In this document: positions 6,744 to 13,073 of the stretch, piece by piece
Layout of the letters: every line of letters starts with the position of its first letter
How positions within the stretch are numbered: the stretch's first letter is position 1
Assembly: GCA_019120475.1 (NCBI GenBank)
Contig: DWVA01000026.1
Location: 1 to 13,073 of the forward strand
DNA length: 13,073 bases
Reading direction: 5' to 3'
DNA from: Candidatus Blautia intestinipullorum
Lineage (GTDB): Bacteria; Bacillota; Clostridia; Lachnospirales; Lachnospiraceae
Position numbers and translations under genes: made by a program
The notes under the pieces: model-generated
Database searches by the model: none
Seen by the model: the letters and a program-made list of their open reading frames with translations, nothing else
What the model was told of the DNA's origin: nothing

Positions 6744-7691
6744 ATGAAAAACCTGAAAAAGAAATTTCGATTTCGAATTCACTTGAAAAGCAAACATCTT
6801 CTGGCGATCATGACATTTTTCTGCATAAGCGCCATTGTAGCTACACTGGCGTCCGGAGTCACTTCCGCTCCTTTAAAAGAAGCCGCGGGCATGATCATAG
6901 TGCCTTTTGAAAAATCCATTGCGGCTATTGGCCAGTGGCTGACGGATGTTAACAGCGCCTTCCAGGATAAACAGGATCTGATCGGCGCCAACAAAGAACT
7001 CCAGACAACGGTAGACGCGCTTACGGAACAGAACAATATCCTGATACAGGATCAGGCGGAACTGACCCGGCTTGAACAGCTTTATGATCTGGACGAGGAA
7101 TATTCAGATTATCCGAAGGTCGCCGCCAGGATCATCTCCAAGGATCCGGGAAACTGGTACGATACTTTTACCATCAACCGCGGCAGCAGCGACGGCATCC
7201 GCGTGGACAATAATGTTATCGCTGGAAAAGGCCTGGTGGGAATCGTCACCGAGGTGGGATCCAACTGGGCTACCGTAAGAGCGATCATTGACGACAGCAG
7301 CAACGTCAGCGCCATGACGGTCAGCACAGACGACAACTGCGTGGTGGAAGGAGATCTGGAGCTGATCGATGAAGGAAAGCTGCGCTTTACACAGCTTTAC
7401 GATCTGGAGGACCGGGTTACGGTAGGGGAACGTATTGTGACCTCCAACATCAGTGAAAAATATGTGGAAGGACTTTTTATCGGATATGTAAGCGATATCG
7501 AGCTGGATACGAATAATCTGACAAAAACCGGAACCATTGTCACGCCTGTGGATTTTCAGCATCTCAAGGACGTGTTTGTAATCACAGTGAATAAACAGGA
7601 TTCCATTCAGGGAGAAGGAGAGACGGGAAACGCAGCCGAAGACGGAACGGAAACGGAGGAGGAAGAAACACAGGAAGGAGCTGAATCATGA
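6744..7691 (+). CDS. mreC: Rod shape-determining protein MreC
   Basis: MreC is a bitopic membrane scaffold that binds PBP2 outside the membrane and links it to MreB and MreD. The 315 residues show the expected order. A very basic cytoplasmic N terminus (eight Lys/Arg in residues 1-18) precedes one transmembrane helix (about 19-38). A coiled-coil-like segment rich in Gln, Glu and Leu (about 72-115) follows, then the beta-rich MreC domain (about 123-282: KVAARIISKDPGNWYDTF, NRGSSDGI, GLVGIVTEVG, LEDRVTVGERIVTS, GLFIGYV). Residues 290-315 form an extracellular tail with 11 Asp/Glu of 26 and no basic residue. The ATG at 6744 has AGGGG eight to nine bases upstream and lies 19 bases after mreB. The TGA stop overlaps the mreD ATG by four bases. 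Confidence 0.95.
   Translation: MKNLKKKFRFRIHLKSKHLLAIMTFFCISAIVATLASGVTSAPLKEAAGMIIVPFEKSIAAIGQWLTDVNSAFQDKQDLIGANKELQTTVDALTEQNNILIQDQAELTRLEQLYDLDEEYSDYPKVAARIISKDPGNWYDTFTINRGSSDGIRVDNNVIAGKGLVGIVTEVGSNWATVRAIIDDSSNVSAMTVSTDDNCVVEGDLELIDEGKLRFTQLYDLEDRVTVGERIVTSNISEKYVEGLFIGYVSDIELDTNNLTKTGTIVTPVDFQHLKDVFVITVNKQDSIQGEGETGNAAEDGTETEEEETQEGAES
7675..7690 (+). promoter_or_regulatory. mreD ribosome site embedded in the mreC acidic-tail codons
   Basis: AAGGAG (7675-7680) lies seven bases before the mreD ATG at 7688, within the purine-rich codons for the last residues of MreC. The ATGA overlap (7688-7691) means mreC translation runs through this site, as expected for coupled synthesis of the partner proteins. 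Confidence 0.75.
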
Positions 7692-8215
7692 AGAGCAGAG
7701 TAATATTGTTTTTTATGATCATTATATGCTTTATTCTGCAGACAACTGTGCTGCATCTGGTTTCTATTGGTTCGATCACGCCCAATCTTCTCCTGATCCT
7801 CTGCGTATCCATGGGGCTGATGCGCGGCCGCAAAAGCGGAATGTGGACCGGATTTTTCTGCGGTCTTCTTATCGATCTTTTTTATGGATCTTTATTTGGA
7901 TTTTACGCTTTGATCTACATGTACGCAGGCTTTTTCAGCGGCTATGCTTTCCGTATCTACTATGATGATGATATTAAGGTCCCCATGCTTTTAACAGCAA
8001 TAATGGATCTTCTCTATAATCTTGCGGTTTACATTCTTCAGTTCCTTCTTCGCGGAAGGATCGGACTTTTTACCTACCTGTACAGGATCATCATTCCTGA
8101 AATCGTATATACCGTATTTCTGACGGTGATCGTATATAAAATCTTTTACTTCATCAACCGGCGTTTTATGACACCTGCCAGGAAAGAAAGTGAGTCTATT
8201 TGGGTACTAAAATAA
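7688..8215 (+). CDS. mreD: Rod shape-determining protein MreD
   Basis: MreD is a small polytopic membrane protein of the elongasome that associates with MreC and the MreB filament. The 175-residue product is very hydrophobic, with about five or six predicted membrane segments (roughly 5-25, 30-46, 52-68, 70-90, 98-120 and 133-156). Typical MreD sequence is visible: TPNLLLILCVSMGLMRGRKSG (31-51), with the conserved proline after the first helix, and GLLIDLFYGSLFGFYAL (59-75). The tail is short and charged. The start overlaps mreC by four bases. The end overlaps mrdA by 16 bases in another frame, so three consecutive genes are likely coupled. The family diverges fast, and the call rests on these motifs plus position. 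Confidence 0.94.
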   Translation: MKSRVILFFMIIICFILQTTVLHLVSIGSITPNLLLILCVSMGLMRGRKSGMWTGFFCGLLIDLFYGSLFGFYALIYMYAGFFSGYAFRIYYDDDIKVPMLLTAIMDLLYNLAVYILQFLLRGRIGLFTYLYRIIIPEIVYTVFLTVIVYKIFYFINRRFMTPARKESESIWVLK

Positions 8216-11100
8216 AAAAACTGATCAAAAGAATACAACTGAAAAGAACTACCGTACTGCTTCTGGCCTTTATTCTGATGGCGTTCATCCTGATCCGTCA
8301 GATTTTTGACCTTCAGATCATCCAGGGGGAAAATTATATCAGCGAGTTCCAGAGCAGGACTACAAAAACCCGTGTGCTGAAAAGCACAAGAGGTAATATC
8401 TACGACCGCAACGGAACATTGGTGGCCTCTAATGTTCTTTCTTATTCTCTGACTTTTGAGGACAACGGAAGCTACGATACCACCCGTGAAAAAAATCTTA
8501 CCTTAAATGGAGTAGCCTACAAAGTCCTGAAGATCCTTGCGGAAAACGGGGACAGCCTGACTCATGATTTCCATATTGAACTGGATGAGAACGGAAACTA
8601 TGTTTTTGATGTAGACGAAGGCTTTACTCTGGACAGGTTCCGGGCGGATATTTTCGGAGAGGCTCTGATTGACGACTTAACAGAAGAACAGGCATCTGCC
8701 ACTGCGGAAGAGATTGTTGACTATCTCAGCGGAAGCGACGGATTTTCTATTGTTCTTTACGGCGATGACGCATACACTCCGGAAGAACTGGAACAGTACG
8801 GCCTTCCTCAGGAACTGACCAAACAGGAGGTCCTGGACATCGCCATTATGAGATATGAGCTGAATACAAACCGTTTTCAGCGTTATATGGCGGTCACCAT
8901 CGCCACAAACGTCAGCGAAAGCACAGTTGCCGCCATAATGGAAAATCAGGATGAGCTGCAGGGAATCGATGTTCTTGAAGATTCCGTCCGCCAGTATATA
9001 GATGATGAAAGCATGGGACCGATCCTGGGATATACAGGCCGGGCCTCCGCAGAGGAACTGGAGGAGCTGAAGGAGCAGAATCCGGATTATTCCAACGATG
9101 CCATTGTGGGAAAAGCCGGTATCGAGCAGTATATGGAACTGGATCTTCAGGGAACCGACGGCCAGGAAACCGTAACGGTAGACAATCTTGGAAAAGTCCT
9201 GAGCATCGACGAGGACACTACCGTAGAGCCGAAAGCCGGAAACGACGTATATCTGACTGTAGATTCTGACTGGCAGTCCGCGATTTATCAGATCCTGAAA
9301 CAGAGGGTGGCAGGTATCCTTCTGAACCGTATTGAGGCGGTAAAAGAATTTGATTATGAGGAAGTCCAGGACGCCGCGCAGATTGTCATTCCTATTTACG
9401 ATGTCTACAATGCGCTTGTTTCCAACAGTGTCATTGATATTGACCGGTTCAGCGATGAAAACGCTTCCGAGACAGAAAAAAATTTATATGCCAAATTTCA
9501 ACAAAAGCAGCAGGAAGTTTTTGATACAATTACTAACAGGCTGACAGCGGAGAATCCTCCTGCTTATAAAGATGAGAGCGACGAGGTGCAGGAATATCTT
9601 TCCTACATCTGCGATACGGTGCTCAGGGATACTCTTGAAGTGATTTCCAGCAGCGCTGTTGATACATCCGATCCCACCTACCAGGCATGGGCGGTTGACG
9701 AAAGCATCAGCCTCAAAGAATATCTGAATTATGCCGCCAGCCAGAACTGGATCGATATTTCCGCCATTTCTCCTGACGGAGAATATCTGGATTCCGCTGA
9801 AATATACCAGGCTCTTACAGAGTATATCACCGAGTACCTGCGGACAGATACAGGTTTTTCCAAACTGCTGTATAAATATATGCTTTTGGACGATGTGATC
9901 TCCGGTCAGGAGCTCTGTCTTGTCCTGTATGAGCAGGGTGTGCTTTCAAAAGAAGACGAGGCGTATCAGAATCTTGCTTCTGGAACAATGAGTGCCTATG
10001 ATTTTATGATCAATAAGATATCCACTCTGGAAATCGAGCCGGCGCAGCTTGCCCTTACGCCATGTTCCGCTTCAGCGGTGATCACAGACGTAAAGACCGG
10101 AAAGGTTCTGGCCTGTGTGTCCTATCCCGGTTATGACAATAACCGTCTGAGCAACAATATGGATACGGATTACTACACAAAGCTGGCGCTGGATCAGTCC
10201 AGTCCGTTTTTCAATAAGGCAACCCAGCAGACTACGGCGCCCGGATCTACATTTAAGCTTGTTTCCGCTGTTACCGGTATGATGGAGGATGTCATCGACG
10301 ACGGAACATACATTGAATGCAACGGAAGCTTCGATCTGGTAACGCCGCCTATCAACTGCTGGAACAAAAGCGGACACGGATCCTTAGAGATCCGCGGCGC
10401 CATTGAACAGTCCTGCAATGTTTTCTTTAATATGGTGGGCTATCAGGCCGGAATGAACGATCAGGATGAGTTTTCGGAGAATCTGAGCCTTTCCAAGCTC
10501 CAGCGCTACGCTTCAGAGTTCGGTCTGGACAAAAAGACAGGGATTGAACTTTCAGAGGGAACTCCTCATGTTTCTGACATCAATGCCGTTCCCTCCTATA
10601 TCGGACAGGGAAATCATTTGTACAGCACAAGCCAGCTTGCCCGTTATGCAACGGCTCTGGCAACCTCCGGAACAGTTTACGATCTGTCCCTTCTGGACAA
10701 AGTAACAGACTCCGAAGGGCAGACACAGAAGGTCTATGAACCTTCCGTGGAAAATGAGATGACGGATGTTCCGGACAATGTGTGGGCCGACATCCAGGAC
10801 GGTATGTACCGGGTAATTCAGACTCACAGCGAGTTCAGCGGTCTGGGCGTATCTCTGGCCGGCAAAACGGGAACCGCGGAGATTGATTATTATCAGCCGA
10901 ACCACGGACTTTTTATCGGCTACGCTCCGGCGGACGACCCGCAGTACGCTATCGCAGTGCGGATCCCCAACGCCTTTTCATCCGGAAACGCATGTACCAC
11001 TGCAAATGATATTGTAAAATACATTTTCGGTCTCGCAGATGAAGACACCATATTGACAGGATATGCTTCTACAGACGTCAGCAATACATCAACAGACTAA
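8200..11100 (+). CDS. mrdA: Penicillin-binding protein 2 (class B transpeptidase), unusually long
   Basis: Elongasome DD-transpeptidase that crosslinks peptidoglycan with RodA. A basic cytoplasmic stretch (1-16) and one transmembrane helix (about 17-34) lead into the PBP dimerisation region with its signature STRGNIYDRNGTLVASN (62-78); GYTGRASAEELEEL (277-290) and VGKAGIEQYMELDLQG (303-318) follow. The transpeptidase triad is complete: S683-T-F-K686, S738-C-N740 and K889-T-G-T. At 966 residues it is far longer than the usual 600-750. Most of the excess is a block of about 240 residues (about 379-620) between YLTVDSDWQ (351-359) and SASAVITDVKTGKVLACVSYPGYD (623-646), segments normally close together. 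The start is TTG at 8200, because TGA (8191-8193) is in frame upstream and the next ATG lies within the membrane helix; the ribosome site is weak (AGGAAAG, 8180-8186). The Ser/Thr-rich C-terminal tail is short. Confidence 0.93.
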   Translation: MGTKIKKLIKRIQLKRTTVLLLAFILMAFILIRQIFDLQIIQGENYISEFQSRTTKTRVLKSTRGNIYDRNGTLVASNVLSYSLTFEDNGSYDTTREKNLTLNGVAYKVLKILAENGDSLTHDFHIELDENGNYVFDVDEGFTLDRFRADIFGEALIDDLTEEQASATAEEIVDYLSGSDGFSIVLYGDDAYTPEELEQYGLPQELTKQEVLDIAIMRYELNTNRFQRYMAVTIATNVSESTVAAIMENQDELQGIDVLEDSVRQYIDDESMGPILGYTGRASAEELEELKEQNPDYSNDAIVGKAGIEQYMELDLQGTDGQETVTVDNLGKVLSIDEDTTVEPKAGNDVYLTVDSDWQSAIYQILKQRVAGILLNRIEAVKEFDYEEVQDAAQIVIPIYDVYNALVSNSVIDIDRFSDENASETEKNLYAKFQQKQQEVFDTITNRLTAENPPAYKDESDEVQEYLSYICDTVLRDTLEVISSSAVDTSDPTYQAWAVDESISLKEYLNYAASQNWIDISAISPDGEYLDSAEIYQALTEYITEYLRTDTGFSKLLYKYMLLDDVISGQELCLVLYEQGVLSKEDEAYQNLASGTMSAYDFMINKISTLEIEPAQLALTPCSASAVITDVKTGKVLACVSYPGYDNNRLSNNMDTDYYTKLALDQSSPFFNKATQQTTAPGSTFKLVSAVTGMMEDVIDDGTYIECNGSFDLVTPPINCWNKSGHGSLEIRGAIEQSCNVFFNMVGYQAGMNDQDEFSENLSLSKLQRYASEFGLDKKTGIELSEGTPHVSDINAVPSYIGQGNHLYSTSQLARYATALATSGTVYDLSLLDKVTDSEGQTQKVYEPSVENEMTDVPDNVWADIQDGMYRVIQTHSEFSGLGVSLAGKTGTAEIDYYQPNHGLFIGYAPADDPQYAIAVRIPNAFSSGNACTTANDIVKYIFGLADEDTILTGYASTDVSNTSTD

Positions 11101-11140
11101 TATACAGAAGATGATACCAGGATTATGGAAGATATCTTTT

Positions 11141-11159
11141 AGGAGGAATCAGAAACATG
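11141..11159 (+). promoter_or_regulatory. Strong minD ribosome-binding site
   Basis: AGGAGG (11141-11146) precedes the minD ATG at 11157 by ten bases. It lies in the 56-base gap after mrdA, the longest gap inside the mre-min cluster, so minD translation appears independent of mrdA. I see no convincing -35/-10 pair or terminator in this gap. Confidence 0.75.
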
Positions 11160-11945
11160 GGTGAAGTCATCGTTATTACATCTGGAAAAGGCGGTGTTGG
11201 AAAAACAACAACTGTCGCAAATATCGGCACAGGCCTTGCCATGATGGGAAAAAAGACGGTTGTGGTGGATACAGATATCGGTCTGCGCAATCTGGATGTG
11301 GTTTTGGGACTGGAAAACAGAATCGTTTATAACCTGGTGGACGTAATAAACGGGAACTGCCGTCTGAGGCAGGCGCTGATCAAAGACAGAAGGCATCCGG
11401 AGCTTTTCCTTCTTCCGTCTGCCCAGACCAAGGACAAGTCCGCCGTATCTCCGGAACAGATGATCAAGCTGACAGAAGAATTAAAAGAAGAATTTGATTT
11501 TATTCTTCTTGACTGTCCGGCAGGGATCGAACAGGGCTTCCGGAATGCTGTCGCCGGGGCGGAAAGAGCTCTTGTGGTGACGACTCCTGAAGTTTCGGCT
11601 ATCCGGGACGCCGACAGGATCATTGGTCTTCTGGAGGCGGGCGGCCTTAGAAATATCCAGCTTATTATCAACCGCTTACGGCCTGAAATGATCGCCAGAG
11701 GCGATATGATGTCCGTGGACGATGTGATCGAGATCCTGGCAGTTGATCTGATCGGAACGATCCTTGACGATGAACAGATCGTGATCGCGTCGAATCAGGG
11801 AGAACCTCTTTCCGGCAAAAAATCCCAGGCGGAAGAGGAGTACCGGAACATCTGCCGCCGCATTCTGGGAGAGGAGGTTCCCTTTATGGAAATCCGTCAG
11901 AAAAAAGGAATGTTTCGCCGTCTGGGAGAGATCTTCCGCAAATAG
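11157..11945 (+). CDS. minD: Septum site-determining ATPase MinD
   Basis: MinD is a membrane-cycling ParA/MinD ATPase that, with MinC, blocks division away from midcell and is released from the membrane by MinE. The 262 residues match the family length. The deviant Walker A motif SGKGGVGKTTT (9-19) carries both the signature K11 and K16. VVDTDIGLRNLD (36-47) gives switch I with D38 and D40, and FILLDCPAGIEQG (115-127) is the Walker B/switch II region with D119. The C terminus (about 248-262, KKGMFRRLGEIFRK) is a basic amphipathic helix fitting the MinD membrane-targeting sequence. All catalytic residues are present. It lies between mrdA and minE with no minC between mrdA and minD, although minC commonly occupies that place in Firmicutes clusters of this type. 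Confidence 0.97.
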   Translation: MGEVIVITSGKGGVGKTTTVANIGTGLAMMGKKTVVVDTDIGLRNLDVVLGLENRIVYNLVDVINGNCRLRQALIKDRRHPELFLLPSAQTKDKSAVSPEQMIKLTEELKEEFDFILLDCPAGIEQGFRNAVAGAERALVVTTPEVSAIRDADRIIGLLEAGGLRNIQLIINRLRPEMIARGDMMSVDDVIEILAVDLIGTILDDEQIVIASNQGEPLSGKKSQAEEEYRNICRRILGEEVPFMEIRQKKGMFRRLGEIFRK

Positions 11946-11962
11946 AAACGCGTGTCCATATC

Positions 11963-11980
11963 AAAGGAGGGGTTCTTGTG
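11963..11980 (+). promoter_or_regulatory. minE ribosome site setting a GTG start
   Basis: AAAGGAGG (11963-11970), a near-perfect Shine-Dalgarno sequence, lies seven bases before GTG at 11978. The first in-frame ATG, at residue 19, would remove the MinD-contact region of MinE, so GTG is the credible start. Confidence 0.8.
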
Positions 11981-12232
11981 AGCTTTTTTTCGCAGGCAAA
12001 AAACCGTTCCGCAGGGTATGCGAAAGACAGAATGAAGCTTCTTCTTGTCTCAGAACGGATTGGCTGTTCTCCGCAGATGATGATCATGCTGAAAAACGAT
12101 CTGATACATACGGCAAAGAAATATATTGCCATTGACGACACACAGGTAAGTATCCGCATAACCCAGACTCCCATGGTTCTTCATGCGGACATACCTCTCA
12201 AAGTGAAAAAGGAACGAAGGACAAAATGTTAA
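11978..12232 (+). CDS. minE: Cell division topological specificity factor MinE
   Basis: MinE stimulates MinD ATPase activity and drives the Min pattern that leaves midcell free for the division ring. The 84-residue product is near the usual 85-90. An N-terminal amphipathic membrane-contact piece (SFFSQAKNRSAG, 2-13) is followed by the MinD-binding segment YAKDRMKLLLVSER (14-27), the counterpart of the usual AKERLQ-type helix. The dimeric topological-specificity domain follows, with a helix MLKNDLIHTAKKYIAID (37-53) and beta strands QVSIRIT (56-62) and VLHADIPL (67-74). It starts with GTG at 11978, 32 bases after minD. The last seven bases overlap the rodA start. The family is short and divergent, but the motif order and the adjacent minD make the call secure. 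Confidence 0.93.
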   Translation: MSFFSQAKNRSAGYAKDRMKLLLVSERIGCSPQMMIMLKNDLIHTAKKYIAIDDTQVSIRITQTPMVLHADIPLKVKKERRTKC

Positions 12233-13073
12233 AACAGTACAAGCTACGATTTTACAATTTCAGACTGATGCTGTTCCTTCTGGCTGTCAGCGCCATTGGA
12301 GTAGTCCTGGTGTCTACGGCCAGGGAGGATTTAAAATACAAACAGCTTGCAGGCGTGATCCTGGGCGTTGTGATCATGGTGATCCTTTCACTGATCGATT
12401 ATTCCTGGATCTCCAATTTCCAGTGGATCATGTACGGAGCGAATATCGTCCTGCTTCTTTTGGTACGCCTTTTCGGCGATACAGCAAACGGAGCTGCAAG
12501 ATGGATTGATTTTGGTTTTATAAGATTTCAGCCCACAGAGCTTTCAAAAATCATCATAATTTTGTTTTTTGCCCGTTTTTTTATGGATCACGAGGAAAAC
12601 CTGAATACGTTCCGGACAATCGCCAAAGCAGTGGTTCTGCTGGCTGTTCCTCTGTTTCTGATCTATGAACAGCCGGATATGAAAAATACGATTATGATCC
12701 TGGCTCTGTTTTGTATTCTGATCTATATTGCAGGGATCAGTTACCGGATCATCGGCGGAGCTCTGCTGATCGCCATTCCTCTGATGATCATTTTCCTGGT
12801 CATCGTTGTTCAGCCTGATCAGAAGCTGATCCAGGATTATCAGCGCAACCGTATCATGGCCTTTCTCTATCCGGAAAATGAAGAATATACAGACGATGTT
12901 GAACAGCAGAACAATTCCCGGACAGCTATCGCCTCCGGAGAACTGATCGGGAAGCGTCTTTCCGGAGACGACTCTGTAACTTCTGTTAACGATGGAAATT
13001 TTGTTTCCGAAAATCAGACGGACTTTATTTTTGCCGTGGCAGGAGAGGAATACGGTTTTGTCGGCTGTTCTGT
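12226..13073 (+). CDS. rodA: RodA/FtsW-type SEDS peptidoglycan glycosyltransferase (3'-truncated by window edge)
   Basis: SEDS polymerase that builds glycan strands from lipid II and works with a class B PBP. The ATG at 12226 overlaps the minE stop by seven bases (ATGTTAA) and has GAAGG five bases upstream. The frame stays open to the window end, giving 282 of probably 360-420 residues. It is strongly hydrophobic with several membrane helices (about 12-30, 39-57, 65-82, 104-120, 132-148, 153-170, 175-196). SEDS landmarks are NGAARWIDFGFIRFQPTELSK (88-108, with W93), EQPD (148-151), YQRNRIMAFLYPE (205-217) and QTDFIFAVAGEEYGFVG (264-280), whose D266 is probably the conserved catalytic-site Asp. 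Two motifs differ from the textbook forms: QPDLGT reads QPDMKNT and GSGGxxGKG reads ASGELIGKR. RodA is preferred over FtsW because of the mre/PBP2 context; sequence alone does not fully exclude FtsW. Confidence 0.92.
   Translation, partial: MLKQYKLRFYNFRLMLFLLAVSAIGVVLVSTAREDLKYKQLAGVILGVVIMVILSLIDYSWISNFQWIMYGANIVLLLLVRLFGDTANGAARWIDFGFIRFQPTELSKIIIILFFARFFMDHEENLNTFRTIAKAVVLLAVPLFLIYEQPDMKNTIMILALFCILIYIAGISYRIIGGALLIAIPLMIIFLVIVVQPDQKLIQDYQRNRIMAFLYPENEEYTDDVEQQNNSRTAIASGELIGKRLSGDDSVTSVNDGNFVSENQTDFIFAVAGEEYGFVGCS

Noticed and set aside
11053..11058. Perfect TTGACA inside the end of mrdA as a -35 for minD
   Set aside because: No -10-like hexamer occurs at 16-19 bases; the sequence there reads around ACGTCAGC. 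Likely chance within coding sequence.
11129..11138. Palindrome AAGATATCTT before the minD ribosome site
   Set aside because: It is a 10-base perfect palindrome with no loop and no following T-run suited to a terminator, and such short AT-rich palindromes are common by chance.
11101..12225. Search for a minC remnant around minD/minE
   Set aside because: The gaps (56 and 32 bases) are too short, and no MinC-like translation appears in any frame of the region.

Overview
The window is one 13-kb stretch of a Gram-positive, clostridial-type chromosome with every gene on the + strand. The organism is most likely a member of the Lachnospiraceae. That inference rests on gene order (miaA, a PLP 'methionine gamma-lyase family' gene, flavoproteins, then radC-mreBCD-PBP2-minDE-rodA), good Shine-Dalgarno sites, some TTG/GTG starts, a very divergent MreB-type protein, and an unusually long class B penicillin-binding protein. 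No mobile element, CRISPR array, tRNA or rRNA is visible, and no non-coding gap exceeds about 90 bases.

Region 1 (2-4904) is a metabolic and RNA-modification block. It holds the 3' part of miaA (tRNA A37 dimethylallyltransferase), a PLP-dependent Met_gamma_lyase-family enzyme, and two unrelated flavoproteins: an HI0933/YhiN-type oxidoreductase and a COG2509-type FAD protein. The two flavoproteins overlap by four bases (ATGA), so they are probably translationally coupled. The COG2509-type gene is best started at 3315.

Region 2 (4905-13073) is a cell-shape and division-site operon. The first intergenic space of the region carries a good extended -10 promoter (4909-4937), placed to transcribe radC and what follows. 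Then come radC, an mreB-like gene, mreC, mreD, a 966-residue PBP2 (mrdA), minD, minE and the first 282 codons of rodA, which runs off the window. Short gaps or overlaps join the genes (mreC/mreD 4 bp, mreD/mrdA 16 bp, minE/rodA 7 bp). The products form the elongasome (MreB-like filament, MreC/MreD scaffold, RodA glycosyltransferase with PBP2 transpeptidase) plus the MinD/MinE system that positions the septum.

This is mostly a recognisable housekeeping locus, and I do not see an unknown system in it. The parts worth a second look are the MreB homologue with altered nucleotide-site residues, a roughly 240-residue insertion inside the PBP2 transpeptidase region, altered signature motifs in RodA, and the absence of minC from its usual place before minD.
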